Below are positions 21,299 to 31,104 of a stretch of DNA of 54,404 nt, piece after piece (position 1 is the stretch's first letter; each line of letters starts with the position of its first letter). Position numbers and translations under genes: made by a program. The notes beneath the pieces were generated by a model, which made no database searches, was not told the origin of the DNA, and saw nothing but the letters and a program-made list of their open reading frames with translations. This DNA is from an uncultured Methylococcaceae bacterium (lineage in GTDB: Bacteria > Pseudomonadota > Gammaproteobacteria > Methylococcales > Methylomonadaceae): assembly GCA_903938485.1 (NCBI GenBank), contig CAJADF010000035.1, positions 1-54,404 on the forward strand. The letters are read 5' to 3'.

Positions 21299-22369
21299 TC
21301 AACTTTGGGCTCGTTTAAGAAAAAACAAGGCTAGGCATAAAACAGCAAGACTTGGAGCAAAAGCCATAAAAGGTGGACTTATTCCATAAATCAAACCTAA
21401 GTGACTTACAGTTTTATCAATAATATTAAATCCCATACCAATCAAAACACCTAGCATCATTCTTTCACCCACACTCACCCCCCGTTTAATACCTATAACA
21501 AAAGGAGTTGCTAATAACAACATGACAAATGTAACCAATGGGTTGACTACTCGCCCCCATAAAGCAGACTCATAAAGATGGGATTTTTGATTATTTTTTT
21601 TCAAAAACTTAATGTAACCTGCTAAATCATACATGGAAAGATTATTAGGCAATACCGCTACTATCTTCAATAAATTTGGCGCTATTGAAGATTTCCATAT
21701 CTGACTCTCATCCTTACTTGCATTAATTTGTTGTATAGAAATTTCGGAAGAATCAATTTTATTCATAGTCCATTGCTGATTTCCTAAATAAATAGCTTGA
21801 TCCACATGAGTTGCTTTAGACATATGATGTGCATCATCAAACTCATAAATAACTAAATCAGCTAGATTGCCATCTCCAACCACTTGCTTAATATTAATAA
21901 ATTTTTTACCTTCACGCAGCCACAAACCATATTCAGCGTTCATATTGACTTGATTGTTTTGAGCTGAAACTCTAGACATATGCGCCATGCGTTGTGAGGC
22001 TGGCGCAACAAATTCACCGACTATCGTACCAATAAAAACCAATACACATCCGGCAAGCATGACGGCTTTTATAATACCCATAACAGATAACCCAGCCGCT
22101 CGCATTGCGATTAATTCTCGATTATTTCCCATGGATCCCAAGACAAATAAACTGCCTAATAATGCAGAAGCAGGCAGTAACTCGTAAAACACACCCGGGG
22201 ATGTGAACAATACATAATATAAAATTTCTTTTAAGCGGTAATGTCCTTCACCTAAATGCTTAAGCTCATCAGTAAATGTAAATAAGTTGAATAAAGTCAG
22301 CAAAACAATTTGCGTGATAAAGGCACCTTTCAAAACCTCTACGACAATATATTTATTTAATACTTTCAC
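21299..22369 (-). CDS. lptG: LPS export permease LptG
   Basis: Inner-membrane permease of the LptB2FG transporter that extracts LPS for delivery to the outer membrane. YjgP/YjgQ family architecture: three N-terminal helices (to about residue 125), a periplasmic beta-jellyroll domain (about 130-260), three C-terminal helices. SPGVFYELLPASALLGSLFVLGSMGNNRELIAMRAAG is the conserved coupling-helix region. 356 residues. Its start overlaps the lptF stop by 4 bases. Confidence 0.94.
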   Translation of the reverse strand: MKVLNKYIVVEVLKGAFITQIVLLTLFNLFTFTDELKHLGEGHYRLKEILYYVLFTSPGVFYELLPASALLGSLFVLGSMGNNRELIAMRAAGLSVMGIIKAVMLAGCVLVFIGTIVGEFVAPASQRMAHMSRVSAQNNQVNMNAEYGLWLREGKKFINIKQVVGDGNLADLVIYEFDDAHHMSKATHVDQAIYLGNQQWTMNKIDSSEISIQQINASKDESQIWKSSIAPNLLKIVAVLPNNLSMYDLAGYIKFLKKNNQKSHLYESALWGRVVNPLVTFVMLLLATPFVIGIKRGVSVGERMMLGVLIGMGFNIIDKTVSHLGLIYGISPPFMAFAPSLAVLCLALFFLKRAQS

Positions 22370-23472
22370 TGCGCTACCTTTGTTTTAATTTTTAACACTA
22401 TCCATTGCAACCCACACAGTCTAATCAACAAAATAACACCTAAGGCTAGCAAGATAAGATTAATCAATGAAGCCCCTAACCAGAAAGAAATAGTATTATT
22501 TTCGACCCAACTTTGACTAATACGGAGTAAATTCCCGTAACTAAAATAAATTAAAAAACCCATTAACATATTGCCATACACGCCACCCCTTGGTGAAATT
22601 TGAGCAATAGGTACTCCAATAAATGTTAATAATAAAGCGCCTAGTGGCATTGCAATACGCCTAAGAAGCTCAGTTTTATTTAAGGTGATATCGCTATCAA
22701 ATAAAGTATCAACACTCAACGCATGGCGATTAAACTTCAATGAGGCAGTTTTTGCTTCAATCCTGAACGCATATTCATCAAATTTTTCAATAATGTAATC
22801 TAATTGCCCTGGTCTACCAGTGATTTGCTCACCATTAGAAAATATAATGTAACGACCATCTACAAGGTCTTTAATAACAGCATTCTGTGAACTAATAATA
22901 CCGACATTGCCGTGCTGATTATTTTGCAAAAAAACATTGTGTAACACACCATCATCGGTGACTTTTTCTATGTAAAAAACTAAATCACCTTTTCTATATT
23001 GCGTAAATTTTCCTGCTGTAATACTCCGCATATCAGCGGATTCGGCACCTTCTTTCATGACTAAGTCGACTTTAGATTCTGCCCATGGTGCTATATATAA
23101 AGAAAGTATGCCGCCTAAAAAAACTACAGGAATAATCATTATAAAAACTGCTTTATACAAAGTGATCACTCCACCACCTGCAGAAGCAATAGCAGACATC
23201 TCCTGATCTCGATACATGCGACCCAGCACCATCAAAATAGTCATAAATAGTGCAGGAGGAAATAGTTCTGCTGTAGTTATAATGGTTTTATAACCTAATA
23301 TACTCAATAAAGAATCATTTGAAATCATACCGGCAATTGCCTGATCCAAAATTCTTATAAAACCCCGACTAACAATAATAACGACTAATACCAACAATAC
23401 CGACATTAAAGTTTTGAATAATTCATATACAATCAACTTATCAAGCACAGTTAACCATTTTTTCTTATACAT
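22366..23472 (-). CDS. lptF: LPS export permease LptF
   Basis: Partner of LptG in the LPS extraction complex. Same six-helix plus jellyroll layout in 368 residues. IVYELFKTLMSVLLVLVVIIVSRGFIRIL at the start and PPALFMTILMVLGRMYRDQEMSAIASAGGG in the coupling helix are LptF-like, and MPLGALLLTFIGVPIAQISPRGGVYGN precedes the last helices. First gene of the lptF-lptG pair. lptB is not in the window. Confidence 0.94.
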   Translation of the reverse strand: MYKKKWLTVLDKLIVYELFKTLMSVLLVLVVIIVSRGFIRILDQAIAGMISNDSLLSILGYKTIITTAELFPPALFMTILMVLGRMYRDQEMSAIASAGGGVITLYKAVFIMIIPVVFLGGILSLYIAPWAESKVDLVMKEGAESADMRSITAGKFTQYRKGDLVFYIEKVTDDGVLHNVFLQNNQHGNVGIISSQNAVIKDLVDGRYIIFSNGEQITGRPGQLDYIIEKFDEYAFRIEAKTASLKFNRHALSVDTLFDSDITLNKTELLRRIAMPLGALLLTFIGVPIAQISPRGGVYGNMLMGFLIYFSYGNLLRISQSWVENNTISFWLGASLINLILLALGVILLIRLCGLQWIVLKIKTKVAQ

Positions 23473-23845
23473 CTTATATATTCTCTTTACTGATTATTAA
23501 AAACACACGATTAGCAACTTTAGTCATTATGCAAATTAATTATATGCTTCTAAATTTAATATTGTCTTTTACACTGCTATAGTTATGATTTTAACACAGC
23601 AAATTTAAGAACAAGATCAACTCAATAATTTAATACCTAGCCAATATCCTGGAATAGTAACTTTGGTGCAAATAACCCTAATACAGGTTTATTTACCCCT
23701 CTAAAATCAACAATGCTATTAAATTAATTCAAAACTAAACTTATTTAAACTTTAAAATCATCTTTGTAGCGTATCAATGAAAGTTGGCATAAATATAGCT
23801 TAATTAAACTTATCAACCCAATATTTACTACTAACGAGGAAAACC
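23473..23845. other. 373-base intergenic region between lptF and the SulP gene
   Basis: Divergent, AT-rich, no gene seen. The one element worth noting is a plus-strand candidate promoter TTGTCT (23562-23567), 16 bases, TATGAT (23584-23589), with an overlapping extended -10 TGCTATAGT (23575-23583). It lies about 260 bases before the SulP start, so a long leader would be implied. No riboswitch fold was recognised. Confidence 0.4.
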
Positions 23846-25492
23846 ATGAGTAATGAATCAATATCTATATTACCCAAAACAGGCCTAGCCGGCTTAAAAG
23901 ACAACTGGCGTAATGATCTGTTATCGGGCTTTTTAGTCTTTCTAATTGCTTTACCATTATGCCTTGGCATTTCAATGGCCTCTGGATTCCCACCCTCTGC
24001 AGGGATTATTACTGCCATCATCGGTGGCATGTTAGTTTCCCGAATTAATGGTTCATTTGTTACCATTAACGGACCTGCAGCAGGACTAATTGTAGTTGTA
24101 TTAGGTGCAGTACAAGAATTAGGCGAAGGCGACGCTATGGCGGGGTATCGTTATGCTCTAGCTGCAATTGTCGTAGCCAGTGTTATCCAAATACTTTTGG
24201 GAGTGTTTAAGTCTGGACGCTTAAGTTCTTTTTTTCCAGCATCAGTTGTACATGGTATGTTAGCTGCAATTGGTATTATTATCATGGCCAAACAAATTCA
24301 TGTCATGTTTGGTCAAGCACCAGAAAAAGGCAGTAGCCTTTTATCAACAATCGCCCAAATTCCACATAGCATACTCAATTTAAATTATGAAATTGCCATT
24401 ATTGGCTTAACAGGCTTAATCATTTTAATCATATGGAATTTAATAAAAAACCCTACTTTAAAGATGATTCCAGCCCCGTTAATCGTTGTTTTAGTAGGTA
24501 TAGGTTTAGCTAAATATTTTGATCTTGACCATGAACACATGTACTTATTCTTGCCAGATGCGTCTTTTTTAACACACCATGAAGAAACTGTTGGTCCGAA
24601 ATTTCTAGTTGCTATTTCAGACAATTTTATTTCTAGCTTCAATTTCCCTGACTTTTCAAAATTCGCTACACTAGAATTTTGGGAGGCAGTCATTAGCATT
24701 AGTTTAGTCGGTAGCTTAGAAAGTCTATTAAGCGCAATGGCGGTTGATAAATTAGATCCATATAAACGCCACTCGAATCATGACCGTGATTTAACTGCAG
24801 TTGGTGTTGGCAACTTAGTCAGTGGACTTATCGGTGGATTACCCATGATTGCTGAAATTGTGCGTAGCTCTGCGAATGTTAATAATGGGGCAAAAACCCA
24901 ATGGGCTAATTTTTTCCATGGTACTTTTTTACTATTATTTGTTGTCCTATTCCCTCAGTTAATTCATAGTATTCCCTTAGCCGCATTAGCCGCATTATTA
25001 GTATTCACGGGGTATCGTTTAGCTTCTCCATCATCATTTGCTCATGTGATGGGTATTGGTAAAGAACAACTATTTATGTTTGTGGTTACCATTATTGGAG
25101 TTATTGCGACTGACTTACTCATCGGTGTATTTATTGGTATTGCAACAAAATTTGCTATTCACCTGTTCCGTGGGGTTGAATTCAGCAACTTATTTAATAT
25201 TAAATACAACATTTCTAGAAATACTAACGATGAAATCATCTTAACTATTATAGGATCAGCTATTTTCTCTAATTTCTTAAGACTTAAAACTGATTTGGCT
25301 AATTTAGAAGATGGAAAAACGATTACCATTAAATTAGATGAAGCTTTCCTAATAGATCATACAGTCATGGAGTTTTTTCATGATTTTGAACATCAATATC
25401 AACACAAAGGTGGAAATTGTATTTTTGAAGGCTTAGATGATCACGAAGCCTTAGCAGAACATCCTTTATCTGTTCGTAGACTTAAAAACTAA
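23846..25492 (+). CDS. SulP family anion transporter with C-terminal STAS-like region
   Basis: 548 residues. N-terminal LAGLKDNWRNDLLSGFLVFLIALPLCLG and FVTINGPAAGLIVVVLG are SulP signatures. About 12-14 hydrophobic segments run to about residue 445, then a C-terminal soluble STAS-like stretch (DEIILTIIGSAIFSNFLRLK, KLDEAFLIDHTVMEFFHDFE). SulP proteins carry sulfate, bicarbonate or other anions; the substrate is not readable. Good RBS (GAGG) before ATG. An outer-membrane DUF2490 gene follows after a 16-bp hairpin. Confidence 0.9.
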   Translation: MSNESISILPKTGLAGLKDNWRNDLLSGFLVFLIALPLCLGISMASGFPPSAGIITAIIGGMLVSRINGSFVTINGPAAGLIVVVLGAVQELGEGDAMAGYRYALAAIVVASVIQILLGVFKSGRLSSFFPASVVHGMLAAIGIIIMAKQIHVMFGQAPEKGSSLLSTIAQIPHSILNLNYEIAIIGLTGLIILIIWNLIKNPTLKMIPAPLIVVLVGIGLAKYFDLDHEHMYLFLPDASFLTHHEETVGPKFLVAISDNFISSFNFPDFSKFATLEFWEAVISISLVGSLESLLSAMAVDKLDPYKRHSNHDRDLTAVGVGNLVSGLIGGLPMIAEIVRSSANVNNGAKTQWANFFHGTFLLLFVVLFPQLIHSIPLAALAALLVFTGYRLASPSSFAHVMGIGKEQLFMFVVTIIGVIATDLLIGVFIGIATKFAIHLFRGVEFSNLFNIKYNISRNTNDEIILTIIGSAIFSNFLRLKTDLANLEDGKTITIKLDEAFLIDHTVMEFFHDFEHQYQHKGGNCIFEGLDDHEALAEHPLSVRRLKN

Positions 25493-25522
25493 TCTAACCC
25501 CTTGCAGAAAAATTCCTCTCAA

Positions 25523-25559
25523 TAATAGCGTTATATGTTACAAACATATAACGCTATTA
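25523..25559. repeat. 16-bp perfect inverted repeat between SulP and DUF2490 genes
   Basis: TAATAGCGTTATATGT (25523-25538) and its exact reverse complement (25544-25559) with a 5-base loop TACAA. No T tract follows, so it may attenuate or protect the transcript rather than simply terminate it. Confidence 0.75.
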
Positions 25560-25590
25560 CTCCGCATAAACAATTACCGAGTATAAAGTT

Positions 25591-26343
25591 ATGAAAATAT
25601 CATCAAAAATCACCAAACTGCCTTTAATACTTTTTTTACCCTTTTCTCTTAACGCTAATAATGCTAAAGCAAACGTTTTAGTACAAGATGATTTATTTCA
25701 AGATGCAGGAAGTTGGTTACAAGTAGTTGCAGAAGGCAACTTAAAAACAGTAGACCCTGCACTTGAAAAAACACGAGTATGGGTGGAAGGCCAATCACGT
25801 TGGGATAATGATTGGAATCATTGGTATCAAGGTATGGCAAGAACAGCCTTAGGATACTCAATTAGTGACCGAGCAACAATATGGGCGGGTTATACTTTTC
25901 TACCGACTCAACAAATTAACACAAAAGGTGTAGTTCAACCCTACAAAGCGCAACAAGATGTCTGGCCCGCTTTTCGTTATGTTTTACCCACTAGTTTAGG
26001 GACTATTACTTTTAGAACCATGCTCGAAACCAATTTTCTACCTGGAAATGGTGATGAAGTAAGAGTTCGCCCCAGACAAATGGTTAAAATTATGCATCCA
26101 CTTGAATTTGAACCCCGCTTAAGCGTTATTGCCTGGGATGAATTTTTTGTTCGTGCCAATACCACAAAAGTGGGTGGAGACGGGGGCTTCGATCAAAATA
26201 GAGCTTTTGCAGGTTTAGGGTGGTCATTCAATAAAAACTTTAGAACTGAAGCCGGTTATTTAAATCAATATCTAGATACCAATGGTCATTCAAACAATAC
26301 CATGCATCATTTAATAATGGGCTCCTTGTTTATCAATTTCTAA
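25591..26343 (+). CDS. DUF2490 family outer-membrane protein
   Basis: 250 residues. A signal peptide (MKISSKITKLPLILFLPFSL, cleavage near NAKA-NV) is followed by DUF2490 features: SWLQVVAEGNL, WVEGQSRWDNDWNHWYQGMARTALGY, ISDRATIWAGYTFLP, and a final strand ending LIMGSLFINF with terminal Phe. Alternating polar/hydrophobic strands and the C-terminal Phe suggest a small beta-barrel. Function unknown. It follows the SulP gene, so a role with anion uptake is possible but is inference only. Confidence 0.82.
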   Translation: MKISSKITKLPLILFLPFSLNANNAKANVLVQDDLFQDAGSWLQVVAEGNLKTVDPALEKTRVWVEGQSRWDNDWNHWYQGMARTALGYSISDRATIWAGYTFLPTQQINTKGVVQPYKAQQDVWPAFRYVLPTSLGTITFRTMLETNFLPGNGDEVRVRPRQMVKIMHPLEFEPRLSVIAWDEFFVRANTTKVGGDGGFDQNRAFAGLGWSFNKNFRTEAGYLNQYLDTNGHSNNTMHHLIMGSLFINF

Positions 26344-26353
26344 AGCATCTTTA

Positions 26354-26386
26354 AAAACGCCTTAATCTTGTGTATTAAGGCGTTTT
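26354..26386 (+). terminator. rho-independent terminator after DUF2490 gene
   Basis: 13-bp perfect stem AAAACGCCTTAAT / ATTAAGGCGTTTT with a 7-base loop, 10 bases after the stop, ending in TTTT then AGTTTAGTTTT. Confidence 0.8.
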
Positions 26387-26435
26387 AGTTTAGTTTTATA
26401 TTTCGGCTTAATTCATATCTTATAGCTAATTTGCT

Positions 26436-26473
26436 ATACTCAAAAAAATTCATGTTGATTATTTTTTGAGTAT
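26436..26473. promoter_or_regulatory. 12-bp inverted repeat upstream of the CDF exporter gene
   Basis: ATACTCAAAAAA (26436-26447) and TTTTTTGAGTAT (26462-26473), 14-base spacer, about 95 bases before the exporter start. Could be an operator or an attenuator. No metal-regulator gene is adjacent. Confidence 0.35.
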
Positions 26474-26566
26474 TTACAAAAGCACTTACGTTGTTTACTT
26501 AGAAAAATAAAATGTCATCAATACAATATAACTAAACTTCTTATTAACCTCGATTAGCACCTCATC

Positions 26567-27511
26567 ATGACTCATCCTCATAATCTTCAATGTAATCATC
26601 ACACTGCACCTAGCCATCACAATCAAGTCTTCGGATTTACAATATTATTGAATTTAATTTACGTAGGAATTGAATTTAGTTATGGCTTCATCAGTAACTC
26701 TACCGCGTTAATAGCGGATGCGGGTCATAATGTTTCAGATGTATTAGGATTACTGTTATCTTGGTATGCTATTGTATTAACAAAAAGAAAGCCCAGTGAA
26801 AAATACACCTACGGTTTAAGAAGTTCTTCAATATTAGCGGCGTTAACAAATGGAATGTTATTGCTCTTAGCCTGCGGCGCTATTGCGTGGGAGGCCTATC
26901 ATCGTCTCACTTCACCACCGATGATTGAAGGTTTTACTATTTCAAGCATCGCAGGTATCGGTATTATCATTAATGGCATCTCTGCATTATTGTTATTAAA
27001 AGACAGCCATCACGAGTTAAATATGCGCAGTGCATATCTTCACATGGCAGCAGATACCGCTGTATCACTCTCAGTGGTTATTGCAGGTCTAGCCATGCAA
27101 TATGGTAATTGGTATTGGCTAGACCCAGCGATGAGCTTAATAATTGTGCTGGTAATTATCATCGGCACATGGAACTTGGTACGCGAAGCATTACAACTTG
27201 CTTTAAGTGCAGTGCCTAATAAAATCGATTTACCTGCAATAAAAAATTATCTAGGCTTACTTGATGGTGTTACCGAGGTGCATGATTTACATATTTGGGG
27301 ACTCAGCACCACAGAAAATGCATTAACTGCACATTTAGTTATACCTAATGGTTATCCTGGTGACGAATTTATTGACGCCATCAATAATGAACTAAAAGCC
27401 CACTATGCAATCCACCATACCACATTACAAATTGAATTAGGTACCACTCATCATCACTGCGCCTTGCATACACCCAATACCGAACTTCACTTGCATCATG
27501 ACCATCATTAA
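26567..27511 (+). CDS. cation diffusion facilitator (Zn/Co/Cd-type efflux)
   Basis: 314 residues, six transmembrane helices. ALIADAGHNVSDVLGLLLSWYA (TM2) and AYLHMAADTAVSLSVVIAGL (TM5) carry the HxxxD metal sites of zinc-type CDF proteins. DPAMSLIIVLVIIIGTWNLVREALQLALSAVP follows, then a cytoplasmic domain with VTEVHDLHIWGLSTTENALTAHLVI. His-rich tails lie at both ends (HPHNLQCNHHTAPSHH and HLHHDHH), likely metal-binding. The CzcD/ZitB branch is probable. The MFS gene starts 7 bases downstream. Confidence 0.9.
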   Translation: MTHPHNLQCNHHTAPSHHNQVFGFTILLNLIYVGIEFSYGFISNSTALIADAGHNVSDVLGLLLSWYAIVLTKRKPSEKYTYGLRSSSILAALTNGMLLLLACGAIAWEAYHRLTSPPMIEGFTISSIAGIGIIINGISALLLLKDSHHELNMRSAYLHMAADTAVSLSVVIAGLAMQYGNWYWLDPAMSLIIVLVIIIGTWNLVREALQLALSAVPNKIDLPAIKNYLGLLDGVTEVHDLHIWGLSTTENALTAHLVIPNGYPGDEFIDAINNELKAHYAIHHTTLQIELGTTHHHCALHTPNTELHLHHDHH

Positions 27512-27518
27512 TTATTAA

Positions 27519-28709
27519 ATGTATCTACTAAAGCAAAATTTAACACAAATGCCCAAAAGTATTTGGATATTAGGTTTTGTAAGCTTATTAATGGATATTT
27601 CATCAGAGATGATCCATAGCTTATTACCGTTATTTATGGTGACAACTTTAGGTACCAGTGTATCAGCTGTTGGACTTATTGAAGGGCTGGCCGAAGCCAC
27701 CGCACTCATAGTAAAAATATTTTCGGGGGTACTCAGTGATTATATCGGGCAACGAAAAAAGCTTGCCTTACTGGGTTATGCTTTAGGGGCATTCACCAAA
27801 CCATTGTTCGCTATCGCTAGTAATACCGGCCTTATATTGAGCGCCCGAATGATAGATAGAGTCGGCAAAGGTATTCGTGGTGCCCCCCGAGATGCTTTAG
27901 TCGCCGATATTGCGCCAGCTCATTTACGTGGATCCGCTTTTGGTCTTCGTCAATCATTAGATACAGTAGGTGCTTTTTTAGGACCACTACTTGCAGTTGG
28001 CTTAATGCTTTTATTGTCTAATGATTTTAGAGCTGTGTTTTGGGTAGCCGTTATACCTGGATTTTTAGCAGTTTTATTATTTTGCGTTGGCATTAAGGAA
28101 CCAAGTAAACCATTAACAAGCCATCGAATTAACCCGCTTACAAAAACTAATTTACAAAGACTGAGTGCCTCTTACTGGTGGGTAGTGACTATTGGAGCTT
28201 TATTTATGCTAGCAAGATTTAGTGAAGCTTTTTTAGTATTAAAGGGCCAGCAAGCAGGCATCCCTATCGCATTAACCCCCTTAATAATGGTTGCAATGAA
28301 TATTATCTACGCGGCTACCGCCTATCCTTTCGGCCAGCTCTCAGATCGAGTTTCACCCAATAAACTTCTAATTTTAGGGATAATCATTTTAATCAGCGCA
28401 GATATTGTTTTAGCTAATAGTCATGATTGGATTTCGCTTTTAGTCGGCTTAAGCCTATGGGGTATCCATATGGGTATAACGCAAGGCTTGTTAGCCGCGC
28501 AAGTTGCCGCTACATCTCCAGCCGATTTACGCGGGACTGCTTATGGTTTTTTTAATCTGATGAGTGGCATAGCGTTATTAATTGCAAGTGGTTTAGCTGG
28601 TTATATCTGGGATCAATGTGGATCAGCCAGCACTTTTTATACAGGTGCCCTATTTTGTCTTTTTGCCCTTATTGCCATTCTCATCGCTAAGATTAATAAA
28701 CAATCATGA
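27519..28709 (+). CDS. MFS transporter
   Basis: 396 residues with about 12 hydrophobic segments. MFS loop 2-3 motif GVLSDYIGQRKKLALLGYALG is clear, and RMIDRVGKGIRGAPRDALVADIAP and LRGSAFGLRQSLDTVGAFLGPLLA mark a subfamily common in proteobacteria. The substrate is unknown. Its position after a metal exporter could suggest a detoxification role (inference). A second in-frame ATG is at 27549. Stop overlaps the rlmA start (ATGA). Confidence 0.88.
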   Translation: MYLLKQNLTQMPKSIWILGFVSLLMDISSEMIHSLLPLFMVTTLGTSVSAVGLIEGLAEATALIVKIFSGVLSDYIGQRKKLALLGYALGAFTKPLFAIASNTGLILSARMIDRVGKGIRGAPRDALVADIAPAHLRGSAFGLRQSLDTVGAFLGPLLAVGLMLLLSNDFRAVFWVAVIPGFLAVLLFCVGIKEPSKPLTSHRINPLTKTNLQRLSASYWWVVTIGALFMLARFSEAFLVLKGQQAGIPIALTPLIMVAMNIIYAATAYPFGQLSDRVSPNKLLILGIIILISADIVLANSHDWISLLVGLSLWGIHMGITQGLLAAQVAATSPADLRGTAYGFFNLMSGIALLIASGLAGYIWDQCGSASTFYTGALFCLFALIAILIAKINKQS

Positions 28710-29563
28710 CAGCATCACCATTACCAATAAGTAGTGGCTATCAATGCCCACTTTGTGAAGCCCCCCTAATACCAGAAACAAACAATAAAACTTATACTTG
28801 CATAAAGCGCCACAGTTTTGATTGTGCAAAAGAAGGCTATCTCAATCTATTGCCTGTACAACATAAACACTCTAAGGAACCAGGTGACAATAAAGTCATG
28901 CTAGACGCACGTCGCCTATTTTTAGAAGACAGTTTTTATGAACCCTTAGCTAAAGCGATAGCATTAATCATTAACGCAATCCAAGTGCCGAATCGTGTCG
29001 GTCATATTCTTGATTTAGGTTGTGGTGAAGGTTATTACACCCGGAAACTAGCTGAATTATGTCAAAGTTCTTCGCAAATCAAGTTGTATGGCAACGATAT
29101 TTCAAAATTTGCCATTAGCGCTGCGGCTAAAAAACAAAAAACTGCACAATTTATTGTGGCTAGTTCTAATAAACTTCCTTATGAATCAAATTTTTTTGAT
29201 ATTGTCGTAAGAGTCTTTGCCCCCTCTGATGCAACTGAATTGTTACGAATCTTAAAAACATCAGGATACTTACTCACCGTAACACCAGGGCCCAGACATT
29301 TGTGGCAGATCAAAGAACATATCTATACAGAAGTAAAAGAACATACAGAAGCAGCCGAAATACCCGATGGCTTTATTCAGCTATCCAGCCAACGCATCAG
29401 TTATAAAATATCCCCTAATGCAGAACAACGAACGGCTTTATTACAAATGACACCTTTTGCTTGGAGCGCAAGCGAAGAGATTAAAGCAAAATTAAATGCT
29501 ATGGATGAGCTTACTATTGAAACTGATTTTATAGTGACCTTATTCGTAAATAATTCAGATTAA
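28706..29563 (+). CDS. rlmA: 23S rRNA (guanine-N1)-methyltransferase RlmA
   Basis: Methylates G745 of 23S rRNA in E. coli. 285 residues. The N-terminal zinc knuckle has CPLC, then C and H in YTCIKRHSFDCAKEGYLNLL. The SAM-binding motif is ILDLGCGEGYYTRKL (residues about 97-111), followed by YGNDISKFAISAAAKK and RVFAPSDATELLRILKTSGYLLTVTPGPRHL. Full-length and translationally coupled to the MFS gene. Confidence 0.92.
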   Translation: MTASPLPISSGYQCPLCEAPLIPETNNKTYTCIKRHSFDCAKEGYLNLLPVQHKHSKEPGDNKVMLDARRLFLEDSFYEPLAKAIALIINAIQVPNRVGHILDLGCGEGYYTRKLAELCQSSSQIKLYGNDISKFAISAAAKKQKTAQFIVASSNKLPYESNFFDIVVRVFAPSDATELLRILKTSGYLLTVTPGPRHLWQIKEHIYTEVKEHTEAAEIPDGFIQLSSQRISYKISPNAEQRTALLQMTPFAWSASEEIKAKLNAMDELTIETDFIVTLFVNNSD

Positions 29564-29710
29564 ACTTTTCTATGTAACTATCAAAGCACATTTGAAATAA
29601 ACATCTCATTTAATATGTATATTACACACTACATCATAGATTCTGAACTTTAAATAATATGTAATATTTCAATGTTACTCTTATTAACTTAAGACCTTGG
29701 AAAGCGCATT

Positions 29711-31099
29711 ATGTATAAAACCACTACACAGCATTTAAATTACCACTTTAAAACGCTTGCCAATTTAATGGCTAAAGCTACGCCAGCAAGATCAGGCGAT
29801 TATTTAGCAGGTGTGGCCGCAAGCAATAATTTAGAGCGCGTTGCAGCACAATATGTTTTAGCTGATGTGCCCTTAAAACAATTTTTAATTGAACCATTAG
29901 TTCCCTACGAAACCGATGAAGTGACTCGATTAATAATCGATGATCATGACATTACTGCGTTTGCCGCAATTAGCCCCACCACTGTTGGTGATTTTCGAGA
30001 TTGGTTATTATCAGAAGACGCAACTACAGAAAAACTTAGCGCTTTAGCACCTGGCTTAACACCGGAAATGGTTGCGGCTGTTTCTAAAATCATGCGTATT
30101 CAAGACTTAATTTTAGTTTCTAAAAAATGCCGTGTTATTACAAAATTTAGAAACACCCTAGGTTTAGAAAATAGAATCGCTACCCGCTTACAACCCAATC
30201 ATCCTACGGATAATGCCGCGGGAGTAGCAGCAAGTATAATAGATGGATTATTATATGGCTGTGGGGATGCCGTCATTGGCATTAACCCCGCCACTGATAA
30301 TTTAGAAGCCACTGCGAGCTTACTGCATCTACTCAATGATGTTATAGAGCGTTATAAAATACCCACTCAAGCCTGCATCTTAGCCCATGTCACCACCACC
30401 CTAAAAGCCATAGAACAAAAAATACCTGTGGATTTAGTTTTTCAATCCATTGCTGGCACTCAAAAAGCTAATGAAAGCTTCGGTATTAATCTAAAGTTAC
30501 TTGATGAAGCGCATGAAGCTGCCTTAAGTTTAAATCGTGGCACGGTTGGCAATAATTGCATGTATTTTGAAACCGGACAAGGCAGTGCGCTATCTGCTAA
30601 TGCTCACCATGGTTTAGATCAACAAACTTGTGAAGCCCGAGCCTACGCCGTTGCGCGTAAATTTAAACCCTTATTAGTTAATACTGTAGTTGGATTCATA
30701 GGCCCAGAATATTTATATGATGGTAAACAAATTATCCGTGCTGGTTTAGAGGATCATTTTTGTGGCAAATTACTCGGCTTACCCATGGGCTGTGATATTT
30801 GTTACACCAACCATGCCGAAGCTGATCAAGATGATATGGATATGTTACTCAGCACTTTTGCCATGGCAGGCGGTAATTTTATTATGGGTGTCCCTGGAGC
30901 AGATGATGTCATGTTAAATTATCAATCAACCTCTTTTCATGATGCCTTGTATTTACGCCAACTATTAGGGTTAAGACCAGCACCAGAGTTTGAACAATGG
31001 TTAATAGAGCATCAAATATTTAATAAGCATAATCAATTAAGATCCATAAATACAATTCCCGATATATTTAAAGCATCCGTAGAACAAATTTCGGCTTAA
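29711..31099 (+). CDS. eutB: ethanolamine ammonia-lyase large subunit
   Basis: Catalytic subunit of the adenosylcobalamin enzyme that turns ethanolamine into acetaldehyde and ammonia. 462 residues (E. coli 453). Family segments: TPARSGDYLAGVAASNNLERVAAQYVLADVPL, RLQPNHPTDNAAGVAASIIDGLLYGCGDAVIGINP, FQSIAGTQKANESFGINLKLL and YFETGQGSALSANAHHGLDQQT. GGAAAG precedes ATG. There is no eutA reactivase or microcompartment gene, so it is the free enzyme form. eutC follows after 5 bases. Confidence 0.96.
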   Translation: MYKTTTQHLNYHFKTLANLMAKATPARSGDYLAGVAASNNLERVAAQYVLADVPLKQFLIEPLVPYETDEVTRLIIDDHDITAFAAISPTTVGDFRDWLLSEDATTEKLSALAPGLTPEMVAAVSKIMRIQDLILVSKKCRVITKFRNTLGLENRIATRLQPNHPTDNAAGVAASIIDGLLYGCGDAVIGINPATDNLEATASLLHLLNDVIERYKIPTQACILAHVTTTLKAIEQKIPVDLVFQSIAGTQKANESFGINLKLLDEAHEAALSLNRGTVGNNCMYFETGQGSALSANAHHGLDQQTCEARAYAVARKFKPLLVNTVVGFIGPEYLYDGKQIIRAGLEDHFCGKLLGLPMGCDICYTNHAEADQDDMDMLLSTFAMAGGNFIMGVPGADDVMLNYQSTSFHDALYLRQLLGLRPAPEFEQWLIEHQIFNKHNQLRSINTIPDIFKASVEQISA

Positions 31100-31104
31100 C
31101 AATA

